64,000 nt of DNA from Spirosoma luteum DSM 19990 (GCF_000374065.1 NZ_KB893263.1:20452-84451), one strand, 5' to 3'; counted from the stretch's first letter, positions 1 through 9,434 are shown. The notes: generated from the letters alone by a model not told the origin. Numbers and translations: made by a program.

Positions 1-969
1 TTTCAACTGCCAGGCGTTGGGCGCCCCCTCCTGCTTATAAACGGCTTTCAGGTTTTTATCAATTTTTTCCAGTCCAGGCAGGGGTGTCAGCGGATCGAGC
101 CGACCGGCAAGTCCGAAGTGGGGGCGGGGTGAGATAAGGGCGTTTATGCCGGAGGTGGTAAAATGCGTCAGCAAGTCCGGCACGTAGTAATATATACCGT
201 GCAGACCCAGCCCATTGGCCTTTATCAACTCTTGATAGTCCGTGAGGCAGCATAAATCGACGCATACTTTGATGCGCTCATCCAAAGCCGCCAGCCACCA
301 CGCCATAGTGCTTCCCATCGACATACCCATGGTGGCAATTCGCTTTTTATCAACCTCGGGCCGGGTTTCCAGGTAGTCCAGCGCCCGCAGGTTGTCGTAT
401 ACCATCATCCCCCACAGAACCTGCCCATTCCACAGCATCTCTTTAAAGGTATCCACCTCTTTCCGGGACGATCGCTCCCCAAAACACCAGCTATCCAGGC
501 ACAACCCCGCATACCCCGCCCGAGCCAGCGCCAGGGCATACGGGGGTTTCTGCATTTCCTTTCGGCCCTGCACAAACTCTTCTTTACCTACTTCGTACTG
601 ACCAAAATGAGAGTGATTGAACAGTACAACCGGTAGTTTGCCGGTATGGTGTTTGGGACGGGTAAAATAGGCGGGTACCTTTTCCAGACCGTTAATATCC
701 ATCAGGAGCTTTTCAGTAATCAGTTCGTCGGTTTCCTGGGTAGAAACCACCACCACGTTCATGGGCCGGTGCCGGTCGGGGAGCTTACCCAGCAGGTTAT
801 ATAATTCGCTGCGCTGTTTCTCTTTCTTCATTTGGGGCGTTGGAACAAGATCGGTTTTAACCCTATCGGCAGTTGAGGAAAAAACTAGGGGAAGGATACC
901 CTCAACTGGTAAAGGCAGGAGGATGACAATGGGAACAATTACGTTGGATAGCCACCACTTGTGAACCAT
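1..969 (-). CDS. alpha/beta hydrolase, acetyl xylan esterase/dienelactone hydrolase type (3' end outside window)
   Basis: The reading frame is open from an ATG at 969 to the window edge, giving 323 residues without a stop. A hydrophobic N-terminus (about residues 5-24) looks like a signal peptide. The nucleophile elbow G-M-S-M-G lies at 215-219 with Ser217 as the expected nucleophile, and Asp292 in GRLDP is a plausible acid; the catalytic His would lie beyond the window. The family removes ester groups from sugars or small molecules, probably outside the cytoplasm here. It is divergent from a sugar-type oxidoreductase and near a GH31 glycosidase, so carbohydrate ester cleavage is likely but the substrate is not visible. 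An internal Met47 is an alternative start. Confidence 0.8.
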   Translation of the reverse strand, partial: MVHKWWLSNVIVPIVILLPLPVEGILPLVFSSTADRVKTDLVPTPQMKKEKQRSELYNLLGKLPDRHRPMNVVVVSTQETDELITEKLLMDINGLEKVPAYFTRPKHHTGKLPVVLFNHSHFGQYEVGKEEFVQGRKEMQKPPYALALARAGYAGLCLDSWCFGERSSRKEVDTFKEMLWNGQVLWGMMVYDNLRALDYLETRPEVDKKRIATMGMSMGSTMAWWLAALDERIKVCVDLCCLTDYQELIKANGLGLHGIYYYVPDLLTHFTTSGINALISPRPHFGLAGRLDPLTPLPGLEKIDKNLKAVYKQEGAPNAWQLK

Positions 970-1065
970 ACTGATTTACGTTTTAATAGACGAAAGTGAT
1001 TAGGTATACGGCCTGCGATACTTTCCTATGCAGGTCTGGCCAGTTCGGTATAAACCGCTACTTCT

Positions 1066-2412
1066 ATGAAAACTACCCGTCGACATTTTTTGCAAAACTC
1101 GGCCCTGGCTGCTACCGGCGCCGGGCTCGTTACCTTACCCACGCTGGAAGCTATTGCCAGCCAGCGAAAAAAAACATCGGCCAATGATAAACTTCAGATT
1201 GGTCTGATTGGGGCCAATGGCATGGGTTGGTCGGACCTGCGTTCTCATTTGCTGATGAGCGATGTAGAGTGCGTAGCCTTGGCCGATGTGGATCAGAACG
1301 TGCTGGACAAACGGGCGGCCGATGTGCAGACCATGCAGCAGAACAAGCCTCAGCTCTATAAAGACTACCGGAAGCTGCTGGAAAATAAAGACATCGATGC
1401 CGTCATTATCGGAACCCCAGACCACTGGCACTGCATGGCCATGATCGACGCCGTATCAGCTGGCAAGCACGTCTACGTGGAAAAGCCATTAGCCAACAGC
1501 ATTGAAGAGTGTAACCTGATGCTGGCAGCCGCCAAAAAATACAATAAAATTGTGCAGGTGGGCCAGTGGCAGCGCAGTGGTTCGCATTATGAAAAAGCGA
1601 TTGAGTACATCCGGTCGGGTAAGCTGGGCAATATTCGTCTGGTGAAAGTGTGGGCCTATCAGGGCTGGATGAACCCCGTACCCGTGCGTCCCGATAGTGC
1701 ACCACCGGCGGGTGTCGACTACAATATGTGGCTGGGACCCGCGCCAAAACGGGCCTTCAACCCCAACCGGTTTCACTTCAATTTCCGCTGGTTCTGGGAT
1801 TATGCCGGTGGCCTGATGACCGACTGGGGTGTTCACGAAATAGACATTGCCCTCTATGCCATGAATGCCAAAGCCCCCAAATCCGTCATGGCTTCGGGGG
1901 GCAAACTGGCCTACCCGGACGATGCTTCCGAAACCCCCGACACCCTCCAGGCGGTGTATGAGTACGACGGCTTCAATATGCTCTGGGAACACGCCACGGG
2001 TATTGATGGCGGCAACTACGGCCGTACGGAAGGGATTGCCTTTATTGGCAACAACGCCACCCTGGTGCTCAACCGGGATGGCTGGTCGCTGGTACCGGAA
2101 ACCGAAACCAAGAACGGCGTCAAGGTTTATAAGGTAGAAAACATCCCCAACCAGGCCCGCAACGGCGATTACCTGAACGAACACACGAAGAACTTTGTCA
2201 AGGCCATCCGGGCGAATGACCCCGGCATCCTGAAGTGTGGCATCGAAACGGGAAGCATTGCTGCTATCAACGCGCACATGGGCAACATTGCGTATAAGTT
2301 GGGACGAAAAGTGTATTGGGACCCAGCCACGAAGGGCTTCAAAAATGACGCACAGGCAAACGCCATGCTGAATGCGCACTACCATAATGGCTGGAAATTA
2401 CCGGTGGTGTAA
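1066..2412 (+). CDS. Gfo/Idh/MocA-family oxidoreductase with Tat signal
   Basis: A 448-residue protein. The N-terminus carries a twin-arginine motif (RRHFLQ, residues 5-10) followed by a hydrophobic stretch, so folded export to the periplasm is expected. A Rossmann nucleotide-binding loop GLIGANGMG is at 46-54 and the family's EKP motif at 139-141, whose lysine is usually catalytic. The C-terminal half is the alpha/beta substrate domain. Such secreted NAD(P)-dependent enzymes act on sugars or cyclitols; some are glycosidases. Neighbours (esterase, GH31) point to polysaccharide breakdown. The exact substrate cannot be told from sequence. Confidence 0.9.
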   Translation: MKTTRRHFLQNSALAATGAGLVTLPTLEAIASQRKKTSANDKLQIGLIGANGMGWSDLRSHLLMSDVECVALADVDQNVLDKRAADVQTMQQNKPQLYKDYRKLLENKDIDAVIIGTPDHWHCMAMIDAVSAGKHVYVEKPLANSIEECNLMLAAAKKYNKIVQVGQWQRSGSHYEKAIEYIRSGKLGNIRLVKVWAYQGWMNPVPVRPDSAPPAGVDYNMWLGPAPKRAFNPNRFHFNFRWFWDYAGGLMTDWGVHEIDIALYAMNAKAPKSVMASGGKLAYPDDASETPDTLQAVYEYDGFNMLWEHATGIDGGNYGRTEGIAFIGNNATLVLNRDGWSLVPETETKNGVKVYKVENIPNQARNGDYLNEHTKNFVKAIRANDPGILKCGIETGSIAAINAHMGNIAYKLGRKVYWDPATKGFKNDAQANAMLNAHYHNGWKLPVV

Positions 2413-2568
2413 GGGGGTGTTTTTGGGCGGTCTACTCTGCTTCGATAAGCTCCTTACGTGCTTCAGCGACAAGCGTCCAGCTTATTTACAGTAGGGGACA
2501 GGGCAAGTTCGTGTTCATTACCCCAGTAGGGTGTGATCTTCGTAAAACAGGGAGACACCAGCATTAGG

Positions 2569-2619
2569 TAGCTCTGCAGGTGCGGAATCTTGCTTTGAGA
2601 TTCCGCACCTGCGGAGCTA
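2569..2619. repeat. strong imperfect palindrome, 22-bp arms
   Basis: The arms at 2569-2590 and 2598-2619 are complementary with one mismatch and a 7-nt loop. There is no T-tract on either strand. It lies mid-way in the 317-bp gap between the oxidoreductase and GH31 genes; nothing else was recognised in that gap. It could be a REP-like element or an mRNA-stabilising hairpin. Confidence 0.75.
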
Positions 2620-2729
2620 AACTGGTAGGCCCATGTCCAGCTACTACAAAGATTTCGCCCTTCCAGTGCTAATGGTTTATACTTGTCCTGAACTCTTTCA
2701 TTGCCCTGATACCCTGCCCATACTACTAC

Positions 2730-4883
2730 ATGCGTTTCTTCCCGGATCAATTTTTCGCCTTTGCTGCATTGTTGCTTATCAATTTTTCGGCCCAGGCGCA
2801 GCAAACGGCGTTTAACTGGCAATCCGTGGCACCGGGTGTCTGGAAAGCGGTCGTTGGTAAAGCCGACGGCCCCACCCCGCTATCGGTAGCGGCTGTACAG
2901 CCCAAACTGGACGGACTTACGAAACTGGGGGCTGCTTCCTTTCCGGCATTACTGACAGGAAGCGTTCATCGCCAGGCCGACAACAAAACGTTTCTACGGT
3001 TTCCTCTGCAACGAGGGGAGCAGCTATTCGGCCTGGGTCTCAACTTCAACGCGGTACAGCAGCGGGGCACGATCAAAACCTTGCACGTCGACCATTATGG
3101 CGGCAAAGACAATGGCCGGACTCACGCCCCCGTTCCGTTCTACGTGTCCAGCCTGGGCTATGGTGTACTAATCAATTCGGCAAGGTACATCACCGTTTAT
3201 GCCGGAACGGCGGTGCGGGCCGATGGGCCGGATATACCCCCCGAAATGAACCGCAATGCCGACCGTACCTGGAACGCCCAACCTTATTCCGATGCGGTCG
3301 ATGTAGTTGTGCCCGCAGCCGGTACGGAGGTATATGTCTTTGCCGGACGCACGCCTATGGAAGTGATGCAGCGGTACAACCTGTATTGCGGAGGGGGCAC
3401 CTTGCCGCCCAAGTGGGGGCTGGGTTTCACCCATCGGATGCCAACACTTTTTACGGACAGACAAATCCTGAACGAAGTAGCGGACTTCAAGACCAAAGGC
3501 TATCCCCTGAGTTTTGTGGGGCTGGAGCCCGGCTGGCAGTCGCATTCCTACCCCAACAGCTTCGTGTGGGACAGTACCCGGTATCCACAACCGGCCCGGT
3601 TTCTGGCGCAGCTAGCCCGTGAAAACATCCGGGCCAATTTGTGGATCAACCCCTACGTGTCGTCCCATTCCCCCATTTTTAAGGACGTTCTGCCTTACAC
3701 CGGCTCGCACACGGTTTGGGTGGGCCGCGTGCCTGACTTTAACATGCCCCCCGCCCGCAAACTCTACAAAGACCTGTTTACCCGTCAGCACCTGGCTATC
3801 GGCGTGTCGGGTTACAAGGTAGATGAGGTGGATGGCTACGACCAGTGGCTGTGGCCCGATGTAGCTACGTTTCCCTCCGGCATAAGTGCTGAACAGATGC
3901 GGCAGCTGTACGGCCTGCAGTTTCAGAAGATGACCGCCGACTGGTTTCGGGAGCGCAACCAGCGGACGTACGGGCTGGTTCGGGGGTCCAATGCCGGGGC
4001 ATCGGCCCTTCCCTACGTATTGTACAATGATTATTACGACCACCGCGATTTCATTACGGCCCTGTGCAGCAGCAGTTTCGCCGGGGTACTGTGGACACCC
4101 GAAGCCCGATCATCCAAAACGTCGGAAGAGTGGCTGCGCCGGATGCAGACGGTTTGTTTTTCGCCCATGGCCATGCTCAACGCCTGGGCCGACGGTACCA
4201 AACCCTGGACCTTCCCCGATGTGGCTGACGAAGTAAAAGCTGTCATGAACCTGCGGATGCAGCTGCTGCCCTACCTGTACACCACCTTTGCCCAATATCA
4301 ATTTGAGGGGAAGCCACCCATTAGGGCCATGAACCTGGTCGATGGTTTTTCATCCAATGAGCAAACAACCGCCGGAACGCTCAACTCGACGGATAACCCG
4401 TATGCTCTGGCCGTACGGAAAGATATAAAGGATCAATTCATGGTGGGGGACTTCCTGTTGGTAGCGCCCCTGTTTGCCGGAGAAACAAGCCGGAAAGTAA
4501 TCCTGCCCGCTGGCAAATGGTACGATTTTTACACGGGCAAATTAGCGGGCGAAGGCGAAGTGATCGACATAACACCCGGCCTGGCCAACATTCCGGTATT
4601 TGTGAAAGATGGTGGCCTTATTCCGCTGGTTCCGCCTACGCTTCACTCCCCCGAGGGCAATGAAAAAGTCCCCCTAACCGTTCGTCATTACGGAAAAATG
4701 GCGGGTGCCTGGAACCTCTACGACGATGATGGGATCACTTTCGACTATGAGCGGGGAAAGTATACCTGGACACAGCTTTCGGTAAACAGGAACAGCCAGG
4801 GTAAGTTGACAGGTAGCTGGGCACCACCCACTGATCCTGCGTTCCACTACAGCGGTATTTCCTGGGTTTTTATGACGCCCTGA
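2730..4883 (+). CDS. secreted glycoside hydrolase family 31 (alpha-glucosidase/alpha-xylosidase-like)
   Basis: A 717-residue protein beginning with a signal peptide (hydrophobic residues about 8-22, cleavage near AQA-QQ). The (beta/alpha)8 barrel is typical of GH31: YKVDEVDG around 362-369 places the expected nucleophile at Asp365, and the later LWTPEARSS segment matches the family's WTPE region after the acid/base strand. A C-terminal beta-sandwich with a DUF5110-like part follows (YDDDG near the end). The enzyme would release terminal alpha-linked glucose or xylose from oligosaccharides in the periplasm or outside. It probably works with the upstream esterase and oxidoreductase. The ATG at 2730 was chosen because the signal peptide starts there. 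Confidence 0.9.
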   Translation: MRFFPDQFFAFAALLLINFSAQAQQTAFNWQSVAPGVWKAVVGKADGPTPLSVAAVQPKLDGLTKLGAASFPALLTGSVHRQADNKTFLRFPLQRGEQLFGLGLNFNAVQQRGTIKTLHVDHYGGKDNGRTHAPVPFYVSSLGYGVLINSARYITVYAGTAVRADGPDIPPEMNRNADRTWNAQPYSDAVDVVVPAAGTEVYVFAGRTPMEVMQRYNLYCGGGTLPPKWGLGFTHRMPTLFTDRQILNEVADFKTKGYPLSFVGLEPGWQSHSYPNSFVWDSTRYPQPARFLAQLARENIRANLWINPYVSSHSPIFKDVLPYTGSHTVWVGRVPDFNMPPARKLYKDLFTRQHLAIGVSGYKVDEVDGYDQWLWPDVATFPSGISAEQMRQLYGLQFQKMTADWFRERNQRTYGLVRGSNAGASALPYVLYNDYYDHRDFITALCSSSFAGVLWTPEARSSKTSEEWLRRMQTVCFSPMAMLNAWADGTKPWTFPDVADEVKAVMNLRMQLLPYLYTTFAQYQFEGKPPIRAMNLVDGFSSNEQTTAGTLNSTDNPYALAVRKDIKDQFMVGDFLLVAPLFAGETSRKVILPAGKWYDFYTGKLAGEGEVIDITPGLANIPVFVKDGGLIPLVPPTLHSPEGNEKVPLTVRHYGKMAGAWNLYDDDGITFDYERGKYTWTQLSVNRNSQGKLTGSWAPPTDPAFHYSGISWVFMTP

Positions 4884-5072
4884 CTGGCCGAATTAACTGC
4901 TACCTCCCCAATATGATTGCTGTTCGCTGTTTACTGTACCTGCTTGCTTTTAAACCTGTTTAAACAGACTCATTCCCGCATCAGCCGGATTCGAAATACG
5001 GAACCCCACGCCCCATATAGAAAGAAAGACGTAGGATGTACGTGCGGATTAGTATGATTCCTTATTATCGTA

Positions 5073-5080
5073 TAGTTTTG
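5073..5080 (+). promoter_or_regulatory. Bacteroidota -7 box upstream of dinB
   Basis: TAGTTTTG matches TAnnTTTG and lies 35 bp before the dinB ATG. No clear -33 TTTG was seen at the best spacing. Confidence 0.5.
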
Positions 5081-5114
5081 CTGTAGTAGCGTACAAATAA
5101 ATTATATACGAGGG

Positions 5115-6194
5115 ATGGAAACGGAAGTTCAACGGAAAATAATTCATGTCGACATGGATGCTTTCTATGCCTCCGTTGAGCAACGGGACGATCCCGCCCT
5201 GCGGGGAAAACCACTGGCAGTAGGGGGCTCCCGACAGCGGGGGGTAGTGGCAGCTGCCAGCTACGAAGCCCGGCAGTTTGGTGTTCATTCGGCTATGGCC
5301 TCGTCCATCGCTATCCGTAAGTGCCCCGATCTGATTTTTGTTAAACCACGTTTCGAGGTTTATAAGGCTGTTTCTGCGCAAATTCGGGCCGTTTTTGCCC
5401 GCCACACCGATTTGATTGAGCCGCTCTCGCTGGACGAAGCCTACCTGGACGTGACGGCTGGCAGTCACAATGGTTTGTCGGCAACCCGGATCGCACAGAC
5501 GATAAAAGAGCAAATAAAAGAAGCAACCGGCCTTACGGCCTCGGCGGGTGTATCCTACAACAAGTTTCTGGCCAAGCTAGCCTCTGATTACAAAAAGCCC
5601 GACGGGTTGTACGTGATCAAACCGACCCAGGGGCCAGCCTTTGTGGAGGGCCTGAAGGTGGGGCAGTTTCACGGGGTTGGCCGGGTAACGGCGGCCCGCA
5701 TGAATCAACTGGGCATTTTCACCGGACTGGATCTGCGGCAGCAGAGTGAACCCTTCCTGACCCGGCATTTTGGCAAAGTAGGGCATCATTATTACTCGAT
5801 TGCCAGAGCCATCGATAACCGGCCTGTCACGCCCAACCGAATCCGAAAGTCAGTTGGCTCGGAAAACACGTTTGAACGGGACTTGACGGAGTTGTCTGAG
5901 TTAACCGAAGGGTTGAACCCCTTAATCAATGATGTGTGGGGCTATTGTGAGCGCACCGGTGTCCGGGGGCGCACGGTCAATCTTAAAGTGAAATACGACG
6001 ATTTTCAGCAGATTACGCGGAGTAAAACCACGTTACAGGTTGTTCCGACGAAAATTGTTCTGGCGCACATGGCTACTGAACTGCTGTGCGCGCTGCTACC
6101 CACAGAGAAAGGGATTCGGCTACTGGGGGTATCCCTGTCAAGTTTACAAACGGGAGATGCGGTGGATGGCGGTCAGTTACGGCTTGATTTTTGA
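5115..6194 (+). CDS. dinB: DNA polymerase IV
   Basis: A 359-residue Y-family translesion polymerase. The catalytic motif HVDMDAFYASVEQRD is at 11-25 (Asp13) and SLDEAYLDV at 105-113 (Asp107, Glu108), which bind the two metal ions. Palm, fingers, thumb and little-finger domains fill a normal length. The family bypasses lesions and can copy past damage with low fidelity, in the cytoplasm. It is transcribed towards the tRNA-Met locus, now separated from it by the integrated element. No LexA box was identified. Confidence 0.96.
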   Translation: METEVQRKIIHVDMDAFYASVEQRDDPALRGKPLAVGGSRQRGVVAAASYEARQFGVHSAMASSIAIRKCPDLIFVKPRFEVYKAVSAQIRAVFARHTDLIEPLSLDEAYLDVTAGSHNGLSATRIAQTIKEQIKEATGLTASAGVSYNKFLAKLASDYKKPDGLYVIKPTQGPAFVEGLKVGQFHGVGRVTAARMNQLGIFTGLDLRQQSEPFLTRHFGKVGHHYYSIARAIDNRPVTPNRIRKSVGSENTFERDLTELSELTEGLNPLINDVWGYCERTGVRGRTVNLKVKYDDFQQITRSKTTLQVVPTKIVLAHMATELLCALLPTEKGIRLLGVSLSSLQTGDAVDGGQLRLDF

Positions 6195-6265
6195 TTGACC
6201 GGAGAGTGGATAATTCAACCGGCAAGGCAAAAGGCTGAATACCGTTAGCAAATTAGCGCTTAGGC

Positions 6266-6308
6266 TAAAAAAAATACCTGACAGACCATTTAAAAGGCTA
6301 TCAGGTAT
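6266..6308 (-). terminator. original intrinsic terminator of tRNA-Met, now displaced
   Basis: On the minus strand the stem ATACCTGATAG/CTGTCAGGTAT (one G-U pair) is followed by a run of eight Ts. It ends 5 bp before the left att copy, exactly where the terminator of the minus-strand tRNA-Met would have been before integration. It now ends no obvious gene. Confidence 0.8.
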
Positions 6309-6313
6309 CGTAA

Positions 6314-6331
6314 TTGTAGCGGGGAGCAGGA
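6314..6331. repeat. left attachment site copy (att), 18 bp
   Basis: TTGTAGCGGGGAGCAGGA is identical to 16472-16489. It corresponds to the T-arm 3' strand, acceptor 3' strand and discriminator of tRNA-Met plus three bases downstream. The next bases on both sides differ from the right copy, which fixes the length at 18 bp. Confidence 0.85.
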
Positions 6332-6466
6332 CGCAACCTCTTAATTTCTCCTTTTGCTATACAGTCTCCATATGCTATAAAAATGGCCAATTTAATAACC
6401 AGAAGCCGTTTTTTACTTGCAACTAATTAAATGTAGTTAGGGTTGATTAAAATAAATTAAGCTATT

Positions 6467-6485
6467 CCGTCCCCATTCCGTCCCC
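6467..6485. promoter_or_regulatory. candidate arm-type integrase sites (left), paired CCGTCCCC
   Basis: CCGTCCCC occurs at 6467-6474 and 6478-6485, 11 bp apart start to start. A matching pair in the same orientation lies near the other end (16398-16405, 16410-16417). Paired subterminal repeats at both ends are what arm-binding sites of a tyrosine integrase or excisionase look like. Confidence 0.45.
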
Positions 6486-6524
6486 CGTTTGTATATTCGT
6501 GCATCAACTAATCAGTTTCATCCG

Positions 6525-7838
6525 ATGGCACGAACAGCAGAAACCCCCATTTCCTTTGTACTCCGTGAACCCACTGCCAAGGCAGAAACGCCCATAGTGG
6601 GGCTTATTCGTTTCAATAATACCAGAGTGAAAATTAGCACTGGACATAAGGTCAAACCGGCTCACTGGAACGAAGAAAAAGGTAGGGTGAAGAATGTAGT
6701 CGATGCCACACACAAAGACCTTATAAATACGTTTCTGAATGATCTGGAAAAGTACACAGGTAATTTCCTGGCTGAATGGCGATCAGCACGTATTGCCATC
6801 ACAAAGGAGACTATACAGGAAAAGATAGAATTGTTCCGCAACCCACCGCCGGCTGAGGCAGTACCGGCCAATGATACCTTGTTTGCATTCATTGATAACT
6901 TTATTAAAACCGCCCCTCAGCGGGTCAACATCGAAACAGGAAAGCCGATCAACCCCCGGACCATTCAGAAGTACAGCACCACCGTCAGAGTGCTGAGGGA
7001 GTTTGCCAGTACCTACAAACGCCCGATTGATTTCGATACAATAGACCTGGATTTCTACGGCGATTTCACGGCGTGGCTGACGAAGGGAAGGAAAGATCAT
7101 TTACTATCCGTCAACGCAGTAGGCAAGTACGTACAAACGCTGAAAGTGTTCCTCAACGAAGCAACGGCTAAAGGCATAAATACAAAGCTGGATTATAAGA
7201 GTAGCCGGTTTAAGGTGCTGAAGGAAGATGCCGATAGCATCTATCTGACAGAGCCAGAACTACAACGGCTGTACGCACTGGATTTGTCCAAACAGCCCCG
7301 GTTAGAGCGCGTCAGAGACCTTTTTCTAGTCGGATGCTATACCGGGCTTCGTTTCTCCGATTTCACCACTATACGGCCCGAATACATCAAAGACGGTATG
7401 ATACGGATGGAGCAGTTTAAAACTCAGGGAAAAGTGGTTATACCCTGCCACCCGATAGTAACGGCCTTGCTGGATAAGTACAACGGCCAACTTCCCAAAA
7501 GCATCAGTAATCAGAAGTCGAATGACTACCTGAAAGAGATTTGTAAACAGGCAGAACTGAACAGCAATGAAGGAAAAGCAATTACAAAAGGCGGTGTTCG
7601 GGTTATCCGCTCACTGGAAAAGTGGCAGATGGTTAGTACCCATACTGGGCGCAGGTCCTTTGCTACCAATATGTATTTGTTAGGTGTACCATCCATTACC
7701 ATTATGCGTATTACTGGCCACAAGACAGAGAAAGCGTTTATGAGGTATATCAAGCTAGATGAGGAGCAACACGCCAAGATAATTGCCCTACACTGGCAGA
7801 AGCAGTTACAGGGTACACCGTTCACGATTGCCAGTTAA
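6525..7838 (+). CDS. tyrosine recombinase/integrase of the element
   Basis: A 437-residue phage-type integrase with an N-terminal arm-binding/SAM-like part and a C-terminal catalytic domain. Visible catalytic residues are Arg276 (TGLRFSD), His373 and Arg376 (HTGRR), His399 (ITGHK) and the nucleophile Tyr408 (MRYIK). This is a complete set, so the enzyme should be active in site-specific integration and excision. It lies about 190 bp inside the left att copy. The ATG at 6525 was preferred over an upstream in-frame TTG at 6489. It resembles the integrases of Bacteroidota elements that insert into tRNA genes. Confidence 0.95.
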   Translation: MARTAETPISFVLREPTAKAETPIVGLIRFNNTRVKISTGHKVKPAHWNEEKGRVKNVVDATHKDLINTFLNDLEKYTGNFLAEWRSARIAITKETIQEKIELFRNPPPAEAVPANDTLFAFIDNFIKTAPQRVNIETGKPINPRTIQKYSTTVRVLREFASTYKRPIDFDTIDLDFYGDFTAWLTKGRKDHLLSVNAVGKYVQTLKVFLNEATAKGINTKLDYKSSRFKVLKEDADSIYLTEPELQRLYALDLSKQPRLERVRDLFLVGCYTGLRFSDFTTIRPEYIKDGMIRMEQFKTQGKVVIPCHPIVTALLDKYNGQLPKSISNQKSNDYLKEICKQAELNSNEGKAITKGGVRVIRSLEKWQMVSTHTGRRSFATNMYLLGVPSITIMRITGHKTEKAFMRYIKLDEEQHAKIIALHWQKQLQGTPFTIAS

Positions 7839-7897
7839 AAACACAAAAGCCCGCTACGGTCTGGAACACCATAACGGGCTAACCCTAATATATCAAT

Positions 7898-8593
7898 ATG
7901 GAAACTAATAATGATCCTGAACAGTTCGAGCCAGGTCTTGAATGGATGAATGATGCTGATGAAATCAGTAGAAGGTTGACCCCAGATGCAAAGCTGTTCG
8001 CACAGATGTATCCCCAACGCTATGTAAAATTACAGGAGACAAATCAATGGATGCTGCTCAACGACCCGTTGTTTTATATCGCTGAGATAGAAAAGTATTT
8101 AGAATCCCTACCTACTTTTATAGAGGAGGCACAAAGGGGCCCAGAGTCCGCAAAACTCAGAAAACTGGAGGTAATTAAAGGTAGCATAACTTATACACTG
8201 ATTCCTAGTACACCCATACACCCAATAATTAGAGCATACATCAACGAGCATGAGCGCGAATTGAACGACTATCTTCTGCAAGTATTGAGCCTGAAACAAC
8301 AACTTACGGATAAAGCCGTATCCCCTCCTCCAGTAAACGTTCTATCTGCAAGGGAACGAGCTCTAATACATTGCTATAAAGACTTGCCTTCTGTAAAGAA
8401 AGGAGAGCCAATGTATAATGACTACATAGATTTTGCCACCCCTAAAAAACGAATCGCCTACTGTAACGACTCCAAAAGGAAAGCGGACCTTCTTATAAAA
8501 TCCATTGAACGAATATTACCTAGCCTAACAGATTTAGAAAAGAAACAGGCTGAAAGTGAGATTAGAACAATAGAGGCTAAATTTAGTAGCTAG
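7898..8593 (+). CDS. hypothetical protein of the element
   Basis: A 231-residue, strongly charged, soluble protein with no signal peptide or membrane segment. The C-terminal third is Lys/Glu rich and probably helical (LTDLEKKQAESEIRTIEAK). I recognise no family. It follows the integrase by 59 bp; that gap holds a hairpin with arms AGCCCG/CGGGCT (7848-7880) whose T-rich side is on the minus strand. The codon use is AT-rich compared with flanking chromosome. Its place between integrase and HTH gene suggests a role in the element's life cycle, but there is no direct evidence. Confidence 0.7.
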   Translation: METNNDPEQFEPGLEWMNDADEISRRLTPDAKLFAQMYPQRYVKLQETNQWMLLNDPLFYIAEIEKYLESLPTFIEEAQRGPESAKLRKLEVIKGSITYTLIPSTPIHPIIRAYINEHERELNDYLLQVLSLKQQLTDKAVSPPPVNVLSARERALIHCYKDLPSVKKGEPMYNDYIDFATPKKRIAYCNDSKRKADLLIKSIERILPSLTDLEKKQAESEIRTIEAKFSS

Positions 8594-8595
8594 TT

Positions 8596-8607
8596 GCAAC
8601 CGGTTGC
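8596..8607. promoter_or_regulatory. perfect 12-bp palindrome, possible operator
   Basis: GCAACCGGTTGC is perfectly symmetric, just after the previous stop codon and 57 bp before the HTH gene's ATG. An operator for the HTH protein is one possibility. Confidence 0.3.
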
Positions 8608-8631
8608 TCACTTTCCACCCGGTTAACCTTT

Positions 8632-8662
8632 GCTACCGTCAATCACAAAAAACGACGGTAGC
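8632..8662 (+). promoter_or_regulatory. leader hairpin at the HTH gene start
   Basis: The arms GCTACCGTC (8632-8640) and GACGGTAGC (8654-8662) are perfectly complementary with a 13-nt loop. The ATG at 8664 follows at once, so an RNA hairpin would occupy the ribosome-binding region. The downstream arm and flank, ACGGTAGCTATGAG, recur as ACGGTAGCTGTGAG before the ATPase gene. Confidence 0.45.
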
Positions 8663-8663
8663 T

Positions 8664-8957
8664 ATGAGTAATCCATTTGAGCCGATCAACGCCCGGCTTA
8701 CGAACTTAGAAGCGTTGACTCTGGAAACCCTGCAATTACTACGCAGTGGCAAAAATCTGGCTGCATCCCCAGGAGCCGACGACCCCCTTACACCGGACGA
8801 AGCTGCAACACTATTTCGGACATCTAAAGTCTCACTGTGGTCGTGGGAAAAAAAAGGGATCATCAAGGGCTACCACCTCGGCAACAAGAAATATTTTTTG
8901 AAAAATGAGTTGATGGCGGCGCTTACGAAAAGAGGAGGTGTTGTCAGCCATGAGTAA
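8664..8957 (+). CDS. helix-turn-helix DNA-binding protein, excisionase-like (MerR/HTH_17 type)
   Basis: A 97-residue protein. Residues about 42-90 form the short winged-helix seen in HTH_17 excisionase-like proteins: LTPDEAATLFRTSKVSLWSW, then a K/G-rich turn, then HLGNKKYFLKNEL. Such proteins bind att DNA to direct excision or act as small regulators. The ATG at 8664 sits directly after a strong hairpin. The 3' end overlaps the next gene by 8 bp, so the two are probably co-translated. An excisionase role is inferred from the family and the integrase nearby. Confidence 0.8.
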   Translation: MSNPFEPINARLTNLEALTLETLQLLRSGKNLAASPGADDPLTPDEAATLFRTSKVSLWSWEKKGIIKGYHLGNKKYFLKNELMAALTKRGGVVSHE

Positions 8958-9420
8958 GCCAACTCAAACCCCATCCGCTTTAGCGATTCTTAACGCTATG
9001 GCCGACCAGAGGAAGGCCGAAAAACACCCAAATGTTCCGTACCGGGTCAAATCGAAGTATTCCGACAAAGCGGCCAACGACCTGACTACCTGCATCGTGG
9101 ATTACCTGACTTTATGCGGCCACTTCGCCACCCGCTTGCAATCAACTGGAACGTATCGGGACGACATTAAGAAATGGGTTCCAAGTCAGCAGAAAGCTGG
9201 TTTGCCAGACACGGTCGCCATCGTGGATTCTTATGTACTGTTCTGCGAGGTAAAAATTGGGAACGACAGGGTCTCAGAAGTCCAAAAAGCGACAATAGAA
9301 AGCCTTCTCTTATCGGGTGCATACGTCTTTATAGCAAAAGATTTTCAGTCTTTCTACGACTGGTTTACGGCCTTGCAACCTCAGCTTCACCGAGCCGAAT
9401 CGCTCCCATTTCAACCATGA
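8950..9420 (+). CDS. VRR-NUC-like (PD-(D/E)XK) nuclease domain protein
   Basis: A 156-residue protein. The core GLPDTVAIVDSYVLFCEVKI (Asp in PD, then E-x-K) followed by a Gln-containing helix and a GAYVFIAK strand has the layout of the VRR-NUC branch of PD-(D/E)XK nucleases. Phage and element copies of this family often process branched or replicating DNA. The start at ATG 8950 overlaps the HTH gene's stop. The position just before an ATPase and a primase-like gene supports a role in DNA replication or resolution. The assignment is by motif only. Confidence 0.65.
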   Translation: MSKPTQTPSALAILNAMADQRKAEKHPNVPYRVKSKYSDKAANDLTTCIVDYLTLCGHFATRLQSTGTYRDDIKKWVPSQQKAGLPDTVAIVDSYVLFCEVKIGNDRVSEVQKATIESLLLSGAYVFIAKDFQSFYDWFTALQPQLHRAESLPFQP

Positions 9421-9434
9421 TTTACACCAAAAAA

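Noticed and set aside
1489..2385. Long open frame on the minus strand inside the oxidoreductase gene
   Set aside because: It is a codon shadow; the plus-strand protein has a complete recognised family match. Similar antisense frames inside rel (29076-30002), katG (33582-34544), the molybdopterin oxidoreductase (48827-50143) and the SPL-like gene (54237-55100) were rejected for the same reason.
6314..6331. A second tRNA gene at the left end of the element
   Set aside because: Only the 3' 15 bases of the tRNA are present; there is no D-arm, anticodon or acceptor 5' strand. It is the att copy.
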